Part shown: positions 43,633 through 55,999 of the stretch, piece after piece
How the letters are laid out: the number at the start of each line of letters is the position of its first letter
How positions within the stretch are numbered: the stretch's first letter is position 1
NCBI RefSeq assembly: GCF_000002985.6
Contig: NC_003279.8
Span: forward strand, 9,672,001 to 9,736,000
Direction: 5' to 3'
DNA: 64,000 nt
Source of the DNA: Caenorhabditis elegans
Lineage: Eukaryota > Nematoda > Chromadorea > Rhabditida > Rhabditidae
The notes under the pieces: model-generated
Told to the model about the DNA's origin: nothing
The model's input: only the letters and a program-made list of their open reading frames with translations
The model's database searches: none
Translations under genes and position numbers: made by a program

Positions 43633-46600
43633 TTATCCTAAGGCAACATCAGGAGCATAGTCACATATAGTTTGTAGTATAGTTGAGAACATTCCATGCA
43701 TTTTCTCATCTTGAATATCGTGCCGGAATAATACAGTTGCCCAAAGTGATAATTGATCTGAAAATTACTAAATTATATTATTCTTCAAATTCAACAACAC
43801 CTTTCAATTCGTATTTCTGACTAAAGAACTCTCGGAGCATCAGACATATCAATTCGAGAACTGCTTGATTCTGTTTGGGAAGACTTGATCGAACAACGGT
43901 CCATAATCTGAAAATGTATTGATTAGAACAATTTTTTTTTTCAAATAAAATATTACTGTCTGGCATCGGTTCGATATTTTATCATTTCTTTATGAATGAT
44001 TTTGAACATTCCTTCCAAAATTATAGGCTCATCCAGAGAGTCGAGCAATCGTATTAATGCGCTGTACAACATATAAGAAGATGCAAGTTGGCCTGAAATA
44101 AAGAAAATATTAAACAAAATCGTTGATATCCAGAACATGAACATTTCTAGGTAAACATTTTTAGAATTTTCGGTGCTTTTTTTCAAAAAATCTATTTTTT
44201 TATAACAAAAGTGGGCGGAAAAATGAAGAAACAATTCTGTCGATAACTCATAATTTTTTAATTTAATTTTGCACTTTTTCATGCAAAAAATGGCACTCGG
44301 AATTGTAGGAATATGCTCAAAATCTTTAACTGTTTCGATTTTTTCCAAACTTGAAAAAAACTTTTCTTTTCCGTTCTCGAAAATAATAAATTCCGGAAAC
44401 AGTCCCGATTCTTGAAATATTTTTTAAAACTCACTCAAATCGTCGGGCTGTCCAGATTCAAGTGCAGATCTGATTCTATTAAAGACCTCATTGTCCTGTT
44501 CTTCTTCAATATTTAACTGAACTGCTCCACGTGTTCGAAGAGCCATCACAAGCCGATAAATTACTCGAGGAACATTTGGAGGACAGTTGTCAGAAAGTGA
44601 ATTTTCCGAGAAATCTCCAAAATCGATGAGATTAACTTCTTTTTTTGGTCTCATTGATAAAAGTTTCTCCAATGTACTTCCAAAGCATGAATTGTTATAA
44701 ACTGCTGTGATTGGAATAAAATAATCACGTCCATTTTCTAAATGTAAGACAAGAATTTCTTGGAGCTGCCCATTTCGAATCAAATCTTGAATTCGTCGAA
44801 CAATATCCGTGCTTATTGATACCGTTAAGCTGATCTGAAATAATCCACTTTTCTCCAGAAAATTATTACCACGAAACAGATCATTAGAGCGAAAACTATT
44901 TTAATTGAAGTTTGAATAAAGAAACTTTATACAATAGTGTCCGATGGTTTTTGTCCAGAAAATACATGAAACAGTCTCAATATGCCAAATATAACTGTAA
45001 ATTATTTTTTCAATTTTTTGAATTCTCGGGCAAATTTGTGAATAAGTTTCGATATTTTTGCGTTTTTCTTCATTTTTAATTACTTTTTATTACATCGAAT
45101 TTTTCAGGCATTTTTCTGTCGAAAAACTTGGACATTTTACTTTTTTCATCGTTATTTTTTAAAAACCATCAAAAAACTTTCTATAAATTTTCACTGTTGT
45201 ATTTTATGTATTGAGACTGTTTTCTGGGCAAAAAAACCAAACACGCAACTTTTTTTTAAACAGTTTAACAAAATCAGAAAAACTAGGTTTCCTCACATTT
45301 ATAAAGAAAACATTTTTTGAACTCACCTCCATAGAAGATCCTTGTGGTATCTGGTAATGAGTAGGTGTCACCTAAACAGAATTTAATGTTTAAGAAGAAT
45401 GAATATTCTCGAAAAGAACAGAGAAAAGGGGAAGAAGCTTCAGATTTTTATCTTTAACCGGACTATTGTCTTGCTTTTTCTCCTCTTTTCTGTCACTTGA
45501 ACAAAAAGAATGAATATGCAGTACTACAGTTAAAGATAACCATCTTTTTACTTTCTCTCTTTTCTTTTCAAAAAGACAATACTTTAAACTTTTACTTACC
45601 ATTAACCATTTCTCGCAAATCTCTTGATTATTTCGAGCGTTTGGACGAACTTTGAATGAGAAGCGCACCTGCAAAATATTATTTATATTTGGTACTGGAC
45701 ACTGAATTTATTTACACAAAAGGAGGTCATATGATGAGGATTCAAGTGATCGTTTTCAATAATAAATGTTTTTTTCCATTTACGCAGAGATTTGTTAGTG
45801 AACCCGTGTGATTCAGTGTACGCGGTGGAACGTTAGAGAAAGGAAAATATCGATTTTGAAAACACGACTATAAAGTGAAACAAAGTATTGGCAAATACGA
45901 TTTCAAAAATCATGATTCTGAGGTTTAATTTTAAGACTTTTTTAAATTGTCTAGGGAAACTCTATTGAAACTAGTTAATATTTTCTTCTTGTGATGTCGA
46001 AAAATACATTGATGTATTTTTTAATATAATTATCATCGTGTTAAGAAAAATGATTTTTCGGAGTTTTCTACATTTTTGGACATCTCAAAAACAGTTATTT
46101 CTTCGGATGAAAAAACGCCGAAAAAAATTAATTAGAAAATTTCTCTTTTTTTCTTGAATTAAAAAAAAAAAATCTTCAACACAAAATACATCTCACCTTT
46201 GATTTTCCAACATTCTGCACAATAACACTACGTGTTTTAGGTTCCAAATAATTGACAATTCCAAAATCAACTTCATTTAGACTTAATTGAACCTGTGGTA
46301 ATTCTTCATTTGCTCGTCGATCAGCTTCTCGTATTGCCTCCTCGTATACATTATTCGCTCCACTTTCATTGATTTTCTTTACTTTCAAATTGAACATGGC
46401 TCGTACTGGCTTGTGATCGGATATTGTGATTGTATCAATACTCACCATAGGACGGCTGTAAATGAAACTTTCACTGATTTTTATTTATATTTATGATGAA
46501 TATTGTGAAAACAACACAATTAGTGTTCAGGAAATATCAAAAATGAAATCAAGACTGCCACATAAAATATTTCGATCTAAAAACAAAACTAAAAACCTAA

Positions 46601-48845
46601 ATTTTTCGAATACAGTTTTTTGGTCCGACAATTTTTTTTTTCAATTTTTTCCCAAAAAACGACAGCCTATTTTTTAAATTATTGTTAGCAAAAATATTTC
46701 TGCTGCAAAAATTGAAAAAAATGTATGACTTTCTTCTTTTTTTCTCGAATTTAGAGTTTTTTCTAGTTTTTAAATTTAAATAATATTTTATAAATAATAG
46801 TTTTGATATAAACTCACATTGATTCCAATCCAACTTGTGGATACTTTTTAAATGTTAAAATTCGATCAGTCCATGCAGGAACTCTTCCTTTTTCACTTGT
46901 ATCCCATGTATTCGTTCCACAATCGTATTTATAAGTTGGTCGAAATGGTAACGTTGATGGTTCTTCGAAATCTTTGAAAACGGTACCACGAGCCATTTGT
47001 TCGCGGAGCTGACAATGTTGGAGCAAATCAGCAAATTTATCACTTGAAGCTATTCGTCGAACTTCGTCGTTTGAAATTCCATACATATCAGTGTTTAATC
47101 GATAATTCAAGTCTCCAAACCAGAAAACGACATCATGATCATAGAGGCACATTATTGGAACTTCAAGAGGACGATCACGCTGAAAATTTGAATTCTAGAT
47201 ATTTTACAATATGATTAACTGTTTGATTTTGTTTTTTAAAACATTTAAATTCGAAGACATCACAGAACAAAAACAAAAAATCGAACTTTTAAAAGCTCGA
47301 CTTTCATTTTTGGTTAATCTGCTATATAATTGAAAAAACCGAAATAAAAAATAGAAAAATCGAATTTTTTGAGTTGGATTTTTCATTGCTTTCTCGATTT
47401 TTTTTTCGCTTTGCATATGAGAATAATTTTGGTTATTTTAAAGCAGAATCCTCAGTTTAAAAGTTTCTTTTTTTTTTAAATGAAAATCAACTCACCAAAC
47501 CTTCCTGTTGACTTCTCGGATAAAATACCATATCATTGTAAATATCTCGAAAATCTTGATTTCTCCGTTCTAATTCATTGTTACCAGCTGCGAAATGAGC
47601 ATTCACAAAGCAAACCCAAGTGTCATTCATTTTCATTGAAACTGCTGTTCCTCCTTTATTACCCAATTTGTTAACTAGAACTGATATTCCCGTTGCAACA
47701 TATTTCACATTCACATCACTGACTCGTACTTTGCTATTAACCGCTTGAAAAACGATTACAAATATTCCAACGAGACGCATTGATCCTACCTGAAAAAAGA
47801 TAGATAATGGGGTACGTTTGCAGATTTTTTTTTGAATAGATTCACAACTTTTTTTTTGGCTTTTTGGTCGGTTTCCAGTGCAATTTTCAAAAAATCGGTA
47901 CATTGGAACAGCTTTTTTTGTTGATTTGAGTATCTTTTCAATCGATATGTTCAAAAAATCATAAAATTTGATTATTACTTATTAAGAGTGAAAGATAGAT
48001 AGATTTTCAAAACTTTTGTTAAATGCTAAAAAGTGTGCGCCTTTAAAAACTACTGTGGTTGCAAACTTTCATTTCTGCAGATTTTTAATCGATTTTGAGG
48101 CAGTTTTTCGATAATAATATTTTATTGTTATATTTGAAAACTTTTTTATGAATTTTATTGAAAAATTATGCAAAATCAATGAAAATTCGGCAAACAGTGT
48201 ACCGTTATTTTTGGCGCCTGCAAAATTTTGTTTTGTGTCTGGACAATATTAATAGAATTTTTTAACTTGTATTTTTTTTCCGTTTGACAGAATATATTTT
48301 TATACCAATTTTCAATAAACTGCTCACCACATTGAATTGCGTTCGTCCTCCTGGTAAAGAACAGTGAATCGCATCAACCCATCCTTCCATTTTCTTTGTA
48401 TTGTCAATTATATAAGTTCCAACGGAAAGATCCATTTCTTGAAGACTGAAATTTTTAGTGGATTGAATACTTTAGCGTGTTTGTTTTTTAAAAATTCATT
48501 ACTACTTTTTCCTTATCAAGAATACTTCCTTATCAATGAATATACTTCATAAACAAGCATGTAAAACTCACCCAACAGCATAAAATTCTGCGATATCCTC
48601 GGGTTTTTGAGAAAACCATGTGGGGAAAACTGACAATGGGCTTCTTCCATTCACATTAAATGTTGAAACACAAATTTTGACATCTTGAAAGGTGCAGAAT
48701 CTGTAAAAAGGTAATTAAAATATTAGTTTAAGATTTTCAGAATAGTTTACTTATGCATCCATTCTCTCATAACTTCATCAACTTTTGCATCTCTTCCTTC
48801 TATCCAATTACATCGTTGTTTCGTGTAAAACGTCGTCGTCGCCAT
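43633..48845 (-). CDS. ocrl-1: OCRL/INPP5B-type phosphatidylinositol 5-phosphatase
   Basis: Removes the 5-phosphate from PI(4,5)P2 on endosomes, Golgi and forming phagosomes. Exons: 48845-48751, 48700-48572, 48445-48328, 47789-47496, 47179-46818, 46455-46197, 45668-45600, 45371-45327, 44834-44435, 44092-43957, 43907-43801 and 43757-43633 give 712 residues. The phosphatase domain has FWFGDLNYR (about 231-239), VPAWTDRI (about 312-319) and SDHKPVR (about 345-351). An ASH domain follows, then a RhoGAP-like domain to the C terminus. LIDFGDF between them resembles a clathrin box. Human OCRL has an extra N-terminal PH domain that is absent here. The last intron (43800-43758) is only 43 nt with an AAAG-GTGTTG donor; reading through it gives a premature stop. 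A TTTTCAG at about 48909 marks the probable 5' end. Confidence 0.93.
48020..48250. repeat. dispersed repeat copy in ocrl-1 intron 3
   Basis: AAAAGTGTGCGCCTTTAAAA, ACTACTGTGGTTGCAAACTTTC and TTTTTGGCGCCTGCAAAAT follow the same module order as 37822-37984. Confidence 0.65.
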
Positions 48846-50803
48846 CGTCACTTTGTTTCGAAAGAGACGTTTTACGTCTTTGACGACGCTTCTCTTCCGA
48901 TTTTCTCTGAAATAAAACCAAAATTGGCATTTTTATTTCAAAAAAAACTATCTTTAACGATAAGAAAACTACAGAGCCAAGCTAAATGGTAGTAAAATCA
49001 GGAAAAAAGTAAAACGTGATGAACAAATACGATGTGACCGTCTAGTTGTCTCGTCACTCTCCTATTGCCAGTTCTCTCTATCTCTCTTTAGTGTGCAAAC
49101 ACCGAATTGAACACCGTATCCATCAACACATTTCGAACCTATTCAGTTTTCCCAGCAATATAATACACAGTTTATGGGTTGTTTATATTCAAGTTTCTCC
49201 GTCTTTTTCTATTGGAAATGAAAGATGATAACTCTGCGAGCGAAAAGATGATCGGAGGTCGATTCGCATGAATTTCCCATCGGAAAATTGAAAATCAGTA
49301 TTGATTGAAACAGGAAGAACCACAAACGAATGTGTTAATTTATCACTCTTTATTATGACGATTTGTTCTGAATCTGGAACATAAAACTCTGATTAATAAA
49401 ACCAATAAATTTATTATTTTATTTATTCCGCAATTACTTTCTTTTTTTTTTTGATTTGACAACCCAAATTATATTTTGGAAATTCTATTGAACTTTCTAT
49501 TTATTTTCTAATCAACGTCGAAAACCGGTAGATCCTGCTGTGATGCCTAAATTCTGTACAGATTTCTCAAAATTTTTAGCAGATTTTAAGCGGATTTTAA
49601 GCGGATTTGAGATTTTCCCAAATTTTTTTTAAGTACTGAAAATTTCAAAGAGAATCAGCAATCGACGGAAGAATGTTGATCCATTTGCAGAAGAAAACCG
49701 AGCAGTCAAATATCCCAAAAGATTACTGAAACTATTGTGTAATCAATTTTCAATGCCCTGAACGAATATTAAAATCAGAATCAAAGATCGTTGACAATGT
49801 TCGCAATAGTTGAAATACGAAACAATCAACCCGTTTTTCACTTTTTTGACATTTTTTCTCCAAAAAAAAAGCTAGATGAGGGGAAGAGTAGAAAGTAGTA
49901 GTATCCTTCGCCTACCACCACTACCAAAAAGCAACACACACCATATACATGTTGAAGAGACTGAGATGTTAAAGGGAAAAGAAGAAGAAGCTCGTTGTCG
50001 CTGTCGTCGTCTTCGAAGCCGTAGCACATCGAAATTGAATAAAAGGGGAAAGAAGTGGACACAAGAGACGCAGAAGAATGAGAAGAAGCCTGGAATACTG
50101 CTTCTACTGCTGATTGTGACAACTCGAGACGACGAGATCGATCCGTGAAGTGAAAAGAAGGAGAAGCAGCAGCAGTAGCAGCACACGCACACACTCACTC
50201 ACGCATCTCTGACACACACATGCACACACATAGAGGGCTCTCGAAGCCCTCTCGGAGCCACAGAGTAATTGAGAGAGTGAGAGACGTTAGACTGCTCGAT
50301 TATTGGAAATCATTGGGCTGTAGGGGACCCGGCGACTAGGCAGAGAAGGGAAGGCGCCGCTCTCGTCGCCTGCGCTATTGACTTTGCCTGTCTGCGTTTG
50401 AATTCAGGAAGACAGCTTCGTCGTATGTCTCACATTCTCACTCAAAATCCACACTCACACACACACGCGCACAAACCCTCACTCTCCTCACCCGCTCACA
50501 TATACACACATAAGCACCCCCTCGCCCCCCTCTCCGCCCACCACGCACCACAGCAGTCCCCCATCCCCGGAGAAGAAAGAAATAGAGAACGAGAGAGTCA
50601 GAGAACTAGAGATCTAAGCATTTTGGCCTTACTATTTTATTATTTTTCATTCCTATCATCTCCATCATCGTTTACTGATCTGCAACCGTATGATACAGTT
50701 CTCAAATATTCAATTTGCAGATTATTATTCTAATATTTAATTCAAAAATATCAAAAGCTGTCGAGCTGATTGAGACACGCTGCTCTCAAACCCCGCATTT
50801 TGT
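48846..50803. promoter_or_regulatory. shared upstream region of ocrl-1 and eat-16
   Basis: The two genes are divergent and about 2 kb apart. The eat-16 side (49.9-50.75 kb) is GC-richer, with purine runs, CA/CT-rich microsatellites (50170-50225 and 50440-50570), a GAGGGCT-CTCGA-AGCCCTC hairpin at about 50233-50251 and a GAATTCAG acceptor near 50406. This looks like 5' UTR and promoter sequence of eat-16. The 90-118-codon frames at 49838-50198 exist on both strands and in several frames, follow the low-complexity composition, and are not called. I cannot place transcription starts. Confidence 0.5.
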
Positions 50804-53593
50804 ATGATGCCACCGTTGACCAAGGTATTTCATTTGAAGTTCAATTTTCTTAAAATTTCTTTTGAAAATTTTAGATCGAGGTGCTCGCGAAGCGAGTGAT
50901 GGAAGGTGCGCAATTGAAAACGCATAAATACTTCCGGATCGCCGTGCCTCATGCCATCACCGGTCAGCAATTGATAGCTCTCGTTCTTGAGCGAGTGAGT
51001 TTACTTTCCTCTCAAATACAGCAGGAGCACTTATTTGAAAACTTATAAAGCTTCTGACAAGAAAATCACAAAAATTATGAAAATAAATTTTTAATTTTTA
51101 ACAGGGTGCTCCTGACGATGAGGCTGAAGCGAGTCATCTGGCAAGTTTGTTACTTCACCACGGTTACATGTTTCCAGTTATCGAACATGTAAGTTAAAGA
51201 CTGCAGTTTTTCAGTGTTTAACTTAAGTATTTTAAATTAAAAATTAATTCAGGGCCAACCTTTCAAAGACGATGGAACGTTATACAGGCTTCAAAGGCCG
51301 TATTTTTGGCCTTCACAGGCTGAACTGGTTCCGGATGTTGAATATGGTAATTCCAAGAAAAGTTATTGTATCTGATCCACTATATTTCAGCCATTTACCT
51401 CAACAAGCGATTGCTCCGAAATGAGCAAAAACACGGGTTAGAAGAAGATGAAGTTGAGTCATTCAACAGGTATGGGACATTATTTCGGACATTAGGAAAA
51501 ATTATTTAGTCAGAAAATATTGAACAATCCTCACGACTTAGAAATAAATTGGTAAAGCTTCGCCAAGAAATCTTACTGAGATCACGAAAAATGTCAAAGT
51601 GTACAGAGATTAGTTTTGGCATTTTTATGATTTCAGTTTTGGAGTCGAAAGCTATTATTTTTAACCTTTTAAAAATTGGGTTTTTAATTTTTTGAACGTG
51701 CATCGCTGCAGAATGAAAAATCGAAATAATAATTTAATTTTTTTTAGATTATTGAGTTATCTTTCTCGAAATCTGAAAGTTATCTCTGGTGATAGAAAAG
51801 TATTTTGAATTTTCAATACATATGGCATTCAAAAATAAATTTTCAGACTTGCCGATGTTCTCGCACACATGTGGGCTTTCATCGTTCAACAGTCTGAGCT
51901 TCAATTGAAGCAGCAAAAAGAAAAAAAGAAAGTGGACAAGGTAGTGTTCGATTCAGAAGAACGAGCGTTTTGGAAGATACGAAAACCAAGTCGTGGTGGA
52001 CCAAATTTCCTAGAGGACCCTTATATGAAAATAGAAAAGAAAATACGACGGCAGAATGCACAAGGTTATAGATGTCTTATGGATCGATTACGATTTGCAA
52101 TCAAGACAAAGCCATGGCTAAAAGCATTAAAAGCATCGGATACGTGAGTATATTCAATCCAATTGTAAACTTTTCCTAGCTGAATCGAATCAAAATATGT
52201 ATTATTAAGATTGAATTTCGAACTGATAATGGATCAGATATCAAAAGACAATAGATTCAATTAAATAATTCGTGTTTCAGAATGGTGACGTGGGTTGACC
52301 AAAGAGCTGAATTCGATCCATTCCTTCACCCTCCACAACCATCCAATCCATGGATCAGTGATGAAGCTTCATTTTGGAATCAGCCTACTGACACGTAAAT
52401 TATTATTTAATCTTTAATCTTTATTGCAAATACTTTTTCAGGTCAAGTGCCGAGATCCCTACCGAGAAACGGGTAAAACGATGGGGACTTTCTGTTCAAG
52501 AGCTTGTGAAAGATCCTATAGGACGGCAAGTGCTCGAAACATTTTTAGAATCCGAATTTTCGTCGGAAAATATACGGTTCTGGATAGCGATACAAGATTT
52601 GAAATATGCACCGAATGAGCAGATATACCAGAAAGCTGAAAGAATACGAGAAGAATTTTTGGCTCAAGGAGCACCTGCACAAGTAAATGTAGACAATAGA
52701 ACCCTCGATCAGACATTGGAGTGTATTTCGAAAGCGAAAGATGCTTCACAAATGAGATTCGCATTCTATCATTCTGAAGAGCACGTGTTCACATTGATGG
52801 CAAAGGATTCATATCCACGTTTCGTCCGATCCCAAATCTACAAAGCAGTATTGACAGCAGCGCAACAGCACGGAACAAAGCGACTCGGGTGGCGCAACTT
52901 CGTATTCAACATGGGTACAACTAAAAAACCAGCAACGAGTAAACCAGCAAAGGCAAGATTTTCCAGGAAATTATGTATGAAAACTTTGATATCTTCAGCC
53001 GCAAGATTCCATCGGGACTGGTCAAGTTCTCCCAAAACAGCTATCGTCCGACTCGCTGCCAGTTCGACAGGCTCATGGGGTCAAGTAAGTTGTGGAAATA
53101 TGTCAGAAAAATCTATTAAAATGGGACAATCCTACCACACGAACAATTAACTCCAAAACTGTTAAATTTATATATTAGTTAAGCTTTTGTTCAAATAGGA
53201 TAAACTGGCGATATACACCTTTAAATATCGGCTAGTTTTTTTTGAGTTAGTATTCCCAATCATTTTTTCTGTAACCTGTTGGTGCTTAAATCTCCTGTCT
53301 TGGCAGTTGCCATGAGATTTTTTGGCCAAAGACTAATGACTCAAATCCATCAAAGCTAAACTCATGACCTACTCTCTTCAGCTCATTTCTTTATTTTGCA
53401 GACCGGATCCCGAATGACGTCATTCTCTTCTCACATCTCGTTTCTCTTTTCTGCGTGTACGTACGTGTCTGCGTCTCTCTGTATATTCTTTTTCACTTTT
53501 CCCTCTTCTTTCTCAAAAAAAAAACCAAATCAAATAACGACCATCAAAAAGGGAAATCAGTATCCTCTGCATCGGTTTTACACGCAAATTTAA
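50804..53593 (+). CDS. eat-16: R7-type RGS protein (DEP-GGL-RGS)
   Basis: RGS proteins speed GTP hydrolysis by G-alpha; EAT-16 is known to oppose EGL-30 (Gq) together with G-beta-5 GPB-2. Exons: 50804-50824, 50875-50994, 51105-51188, 51253-51346, 51391-51469, 51847-52143, 52281-52394, 52442-53084 and 53402-53593 (472 aa in this model). Domains: DEP (about 15-90, LKTHKYFRIAVPHAITGQQL), a DHEX linker (VLAHMWAFIVQ), GGL (about 130-195, ending NPWISDEASFWN) and RGS (about 205-335, VLETFLESEFSSENIRFWIA to YPRFVRSQIYK). The exons up to about 52900 are firm. After that all three frames stay open to 53084, and alternative splices would give stops at 53087 or 53119, so the C-terminal tail is uncertain. 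Confidence 0.9.
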
Positions 53594-55216
53594 ATATTTC
53601 GAAGCGAACCATTTGATATGTGTATTATCAATGAACTTCTTCTCAAAATTAACAATCTCGAACCACCCAACACTGCATATTTTGACCTTATTTTCTCTTC
53701 CAAATCGATCGATAATACATGTAATTCCACAGTCTCTTCAGACTCTTCTAGTCCATCATAATCCACATCTCCTGCCAGCTTCTTCTTCATTTTCACGATA
53801 TACTAATTTGTAATCCTATTTTCTCACAAAAACGTGTACAAAGTGTTATATTTCTTTCTATTACCCATATTATTTTAATCTTTTCAGAAAATCAATTTTT
53901 GTTTCCCTCATTCATTTCACACAGAGTTCTCCTGCTTTTTTGGCACACTTCTCGTTTTTTTTTCAAAATTTTAAAAGTATCTGTAAGGTACCGCTAGCGT
54001 ATTTAGGTGTTTCAACCTAACTTTTTTCAATTATATCTACTCAAAAATAATTTGATTTGAAAATGGTAATTCGCACCAAAAATGACGATATCATAACGTC
54101 TCAGTTCTTTTTTTTTCCAAAAATCATATATAAATTTCATTTTCTCTTACCCTCTACCTGGTGTGATTGTCTCAAAAAAATCAACTTTCAGAACCGGAGT
54201 TGTTACATAATATATTATTAATGTGTCAGTATATCATTATTTTCAGCTTTTTGTAGGCGTTGATGTTCAATAAAATTATTTATTCTTATTTTTATGTCTG
54301 TGTTACACCTTAATATATATTCGAAACTATGGGGAACTCTGGGAATAAGAAACACAAGGAAAGGGTTTTTTGAAGAATAAAAATTTCTTATATTACATAG
54401 ATGTCTGAAGATGAAAATTTTGCGGGAAAAAACAACCAAAATGTGCTACGACACGGGAAATTTTTGGAACAATAGAGATTTTGAATAAATTTACAGAATA
54501 CCGATTATGAGCACGAACGGATTCCGCAACGGATCACCCAAAATCAAACAGTGGGAAAAGGTTTTAGTTCACTTCCATTAATAAAATTGTCTGGATATAT
54601 CTAATCTTCCAATTTACAGAAAATCCAATATGTATTAAAAATTCACAACGAAAACCCGGGGACCCGGGGAAAACTATTGATTTATCAAAATTATGTTGAT
54701 TTTTCGAAGAGAAAAAATATAAATAATTTCTTTTTTTTTAAATTGAACCTTTTCCCCGGAAAAATCAAAAAACAGACACCATTTTTTTGGTACTATAATT
54801 TCAAGTTTTAAACTGGTAAGAATAATCACACAGCAGGTGAAAATGCCTTCAGCCTGAAAGCTTTATACTAAATTGGAGTCACGGAATAGTTGAATAAAAA
54901 AATATCCTGGGGATATTAGCGATTCACCTATGCACTAGCTTCCTATTGTTTTTAATGCAATTATTTACAGTCTAAGCATCAAATATCTTGCAACTCTCAG
55001 TCAAATGAGTCAATTCAAAAGTGTTTTGTTTTGTTTCTATTCAAACTTGGCACTTTCTTATCCTTATTCCAAGAATACAATTAACAATACGTTGGAGTAA
55101 TTACTGCTGACAGCCTGCTAGTTCCCACCCACTTTCAAGTATCATCCTGTGATGTACCATATGTTGCTCTTCTCAGCTCATTCCATTTATTCACACTTTA
55201 TTTTCTTGATTCAACT
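53594..55216. other. eat-16 3' region and ceh-5 upstream region
   Basis: No gene seen. An ACCCGGGG pair repeated directly (about 54653-54669) is an island of GC in AT-rich DNA. An AATAAAA near 54270 could be a poly(A) signal. The ceh-5 promoter should lie in the last several hundred bases. No box I can name. Confidence 0.45.
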
Positions 55217-55887
55217 ATGCCTTCTGCCGATACAGAGTTCATACGAGTTATTCGCATCAAGAGTGCTAATGGTTCAGAGAAGATGCTTGAAATTCCAGCA
55301 AAACTTGATTTGGAGAGACCGAAGAGACCGCGTACTGTATTCACCGATGAGCAATTAGAGGTAAGGCAGAAAATGAAACTGTTGAGATTGTTTAAAAACG
55401 ATTATCGTTCGAGAAGAAGTTAAAACAAAGCTCGAATTCAGTCACAGCAATCGCTACAGGTTCTTCATTTTACATATTTGTACATCTAATGTAGATCATG
55501 AAGTTTGTGACATTTCAAATTTTAAAATGAAGAGATTGCTACAAAATTCATCATAGGTGTTTTTGAGAATCACATTTTTCAGAAGCTAGAAGAATCATTC
55601 AACACTTCAGGCTATCTCAGTGGGTCGACTCGAGCAAAACTAGCGGAATCCCTTGGTCTTAGTGACAATCAGGTCAAAGTTTGGTTTCAAAATCGAAGAA
55701 CCAAGCAGAAGAAAATCGATTCTAGGTGAGTCATTACTCTAATTTAACGGAATATTCTAGGAATTTCAGAGATCCTATAAAGCCGGAAACATTGAAACCT
55801 GCTGAAAACTATCAAAACGTCTATCAGAACTATCAAAACTATTGGACAGCCGCTGCATTTCTATCAAACAATGTCATTTCGTCATAA
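55217..55887 (+). CDS. ceh-5: homeodomain transcription factor, VAX/EMX/NOT-like
   Basis: Exons 55217-55360, 55583-55725 and 55770-55887 give 134 residues. The homeodomain occupies about residues 35-95: [20 protein letters not shown] (helix 1), then [20 protein letters not shown] (helices 2 and 3) and RRTKQKK. Position 50 is Gln and the recognition-helix Asn51 is present, so TAATTG/TAATTA-type sites are expected. The TKQKK end and the sequence of helix 3 place it with the VAX/EMX/NOT group. The N terminus before the homeodomain is short and the C terminus is Asn/Tyr-rich ([13 protein letters not shown]). The identification as ceh-5 rests on its place after eat-16 and its size. Confidence 0.87.
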
Positions 55888-55933
55888 TCATTTCGAATTT
55901 CAAAGCTACGATAAAAGGACAAAGGAAACTCAC

Positions 55934-55999
55934 CTTTTACTGATAATCTTTCCTTTTTTGTCGCCTCGATTCGGGCTCGTTTGCTTTTCTTCTTGATGT
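55934..55999 (-). other. isolated exon-like segment on the minus strand
   Basis: A 66-nt segment is bounded by ATTTTCAG upstream and AAAAG-gtgagttt downstream on the minus strand, both close to consensus. One frame gives a basic peptide (DIKKKSKRARIEATKKERLS). The +1 frame is also open. I cannot link it to a gene: joined to the first ocrl-1 exon (48.9 kb), the basic frame meets a stop and only the +1 frame stays open. It may belong to an unrecognised antisense transcript overlapping the 3' end of ceh-5. Confidence 0.3.

Noticed and set aside
49838-50198. Overlapping 90-118-codon frames upstream of eat-16 on both strands
   Set aside because: They follow purine/pyrimidine-biased low-complexity DNA, are open in several frames at once, and give Ser/Cys or Arg/Lys-rich peptides with no domain.
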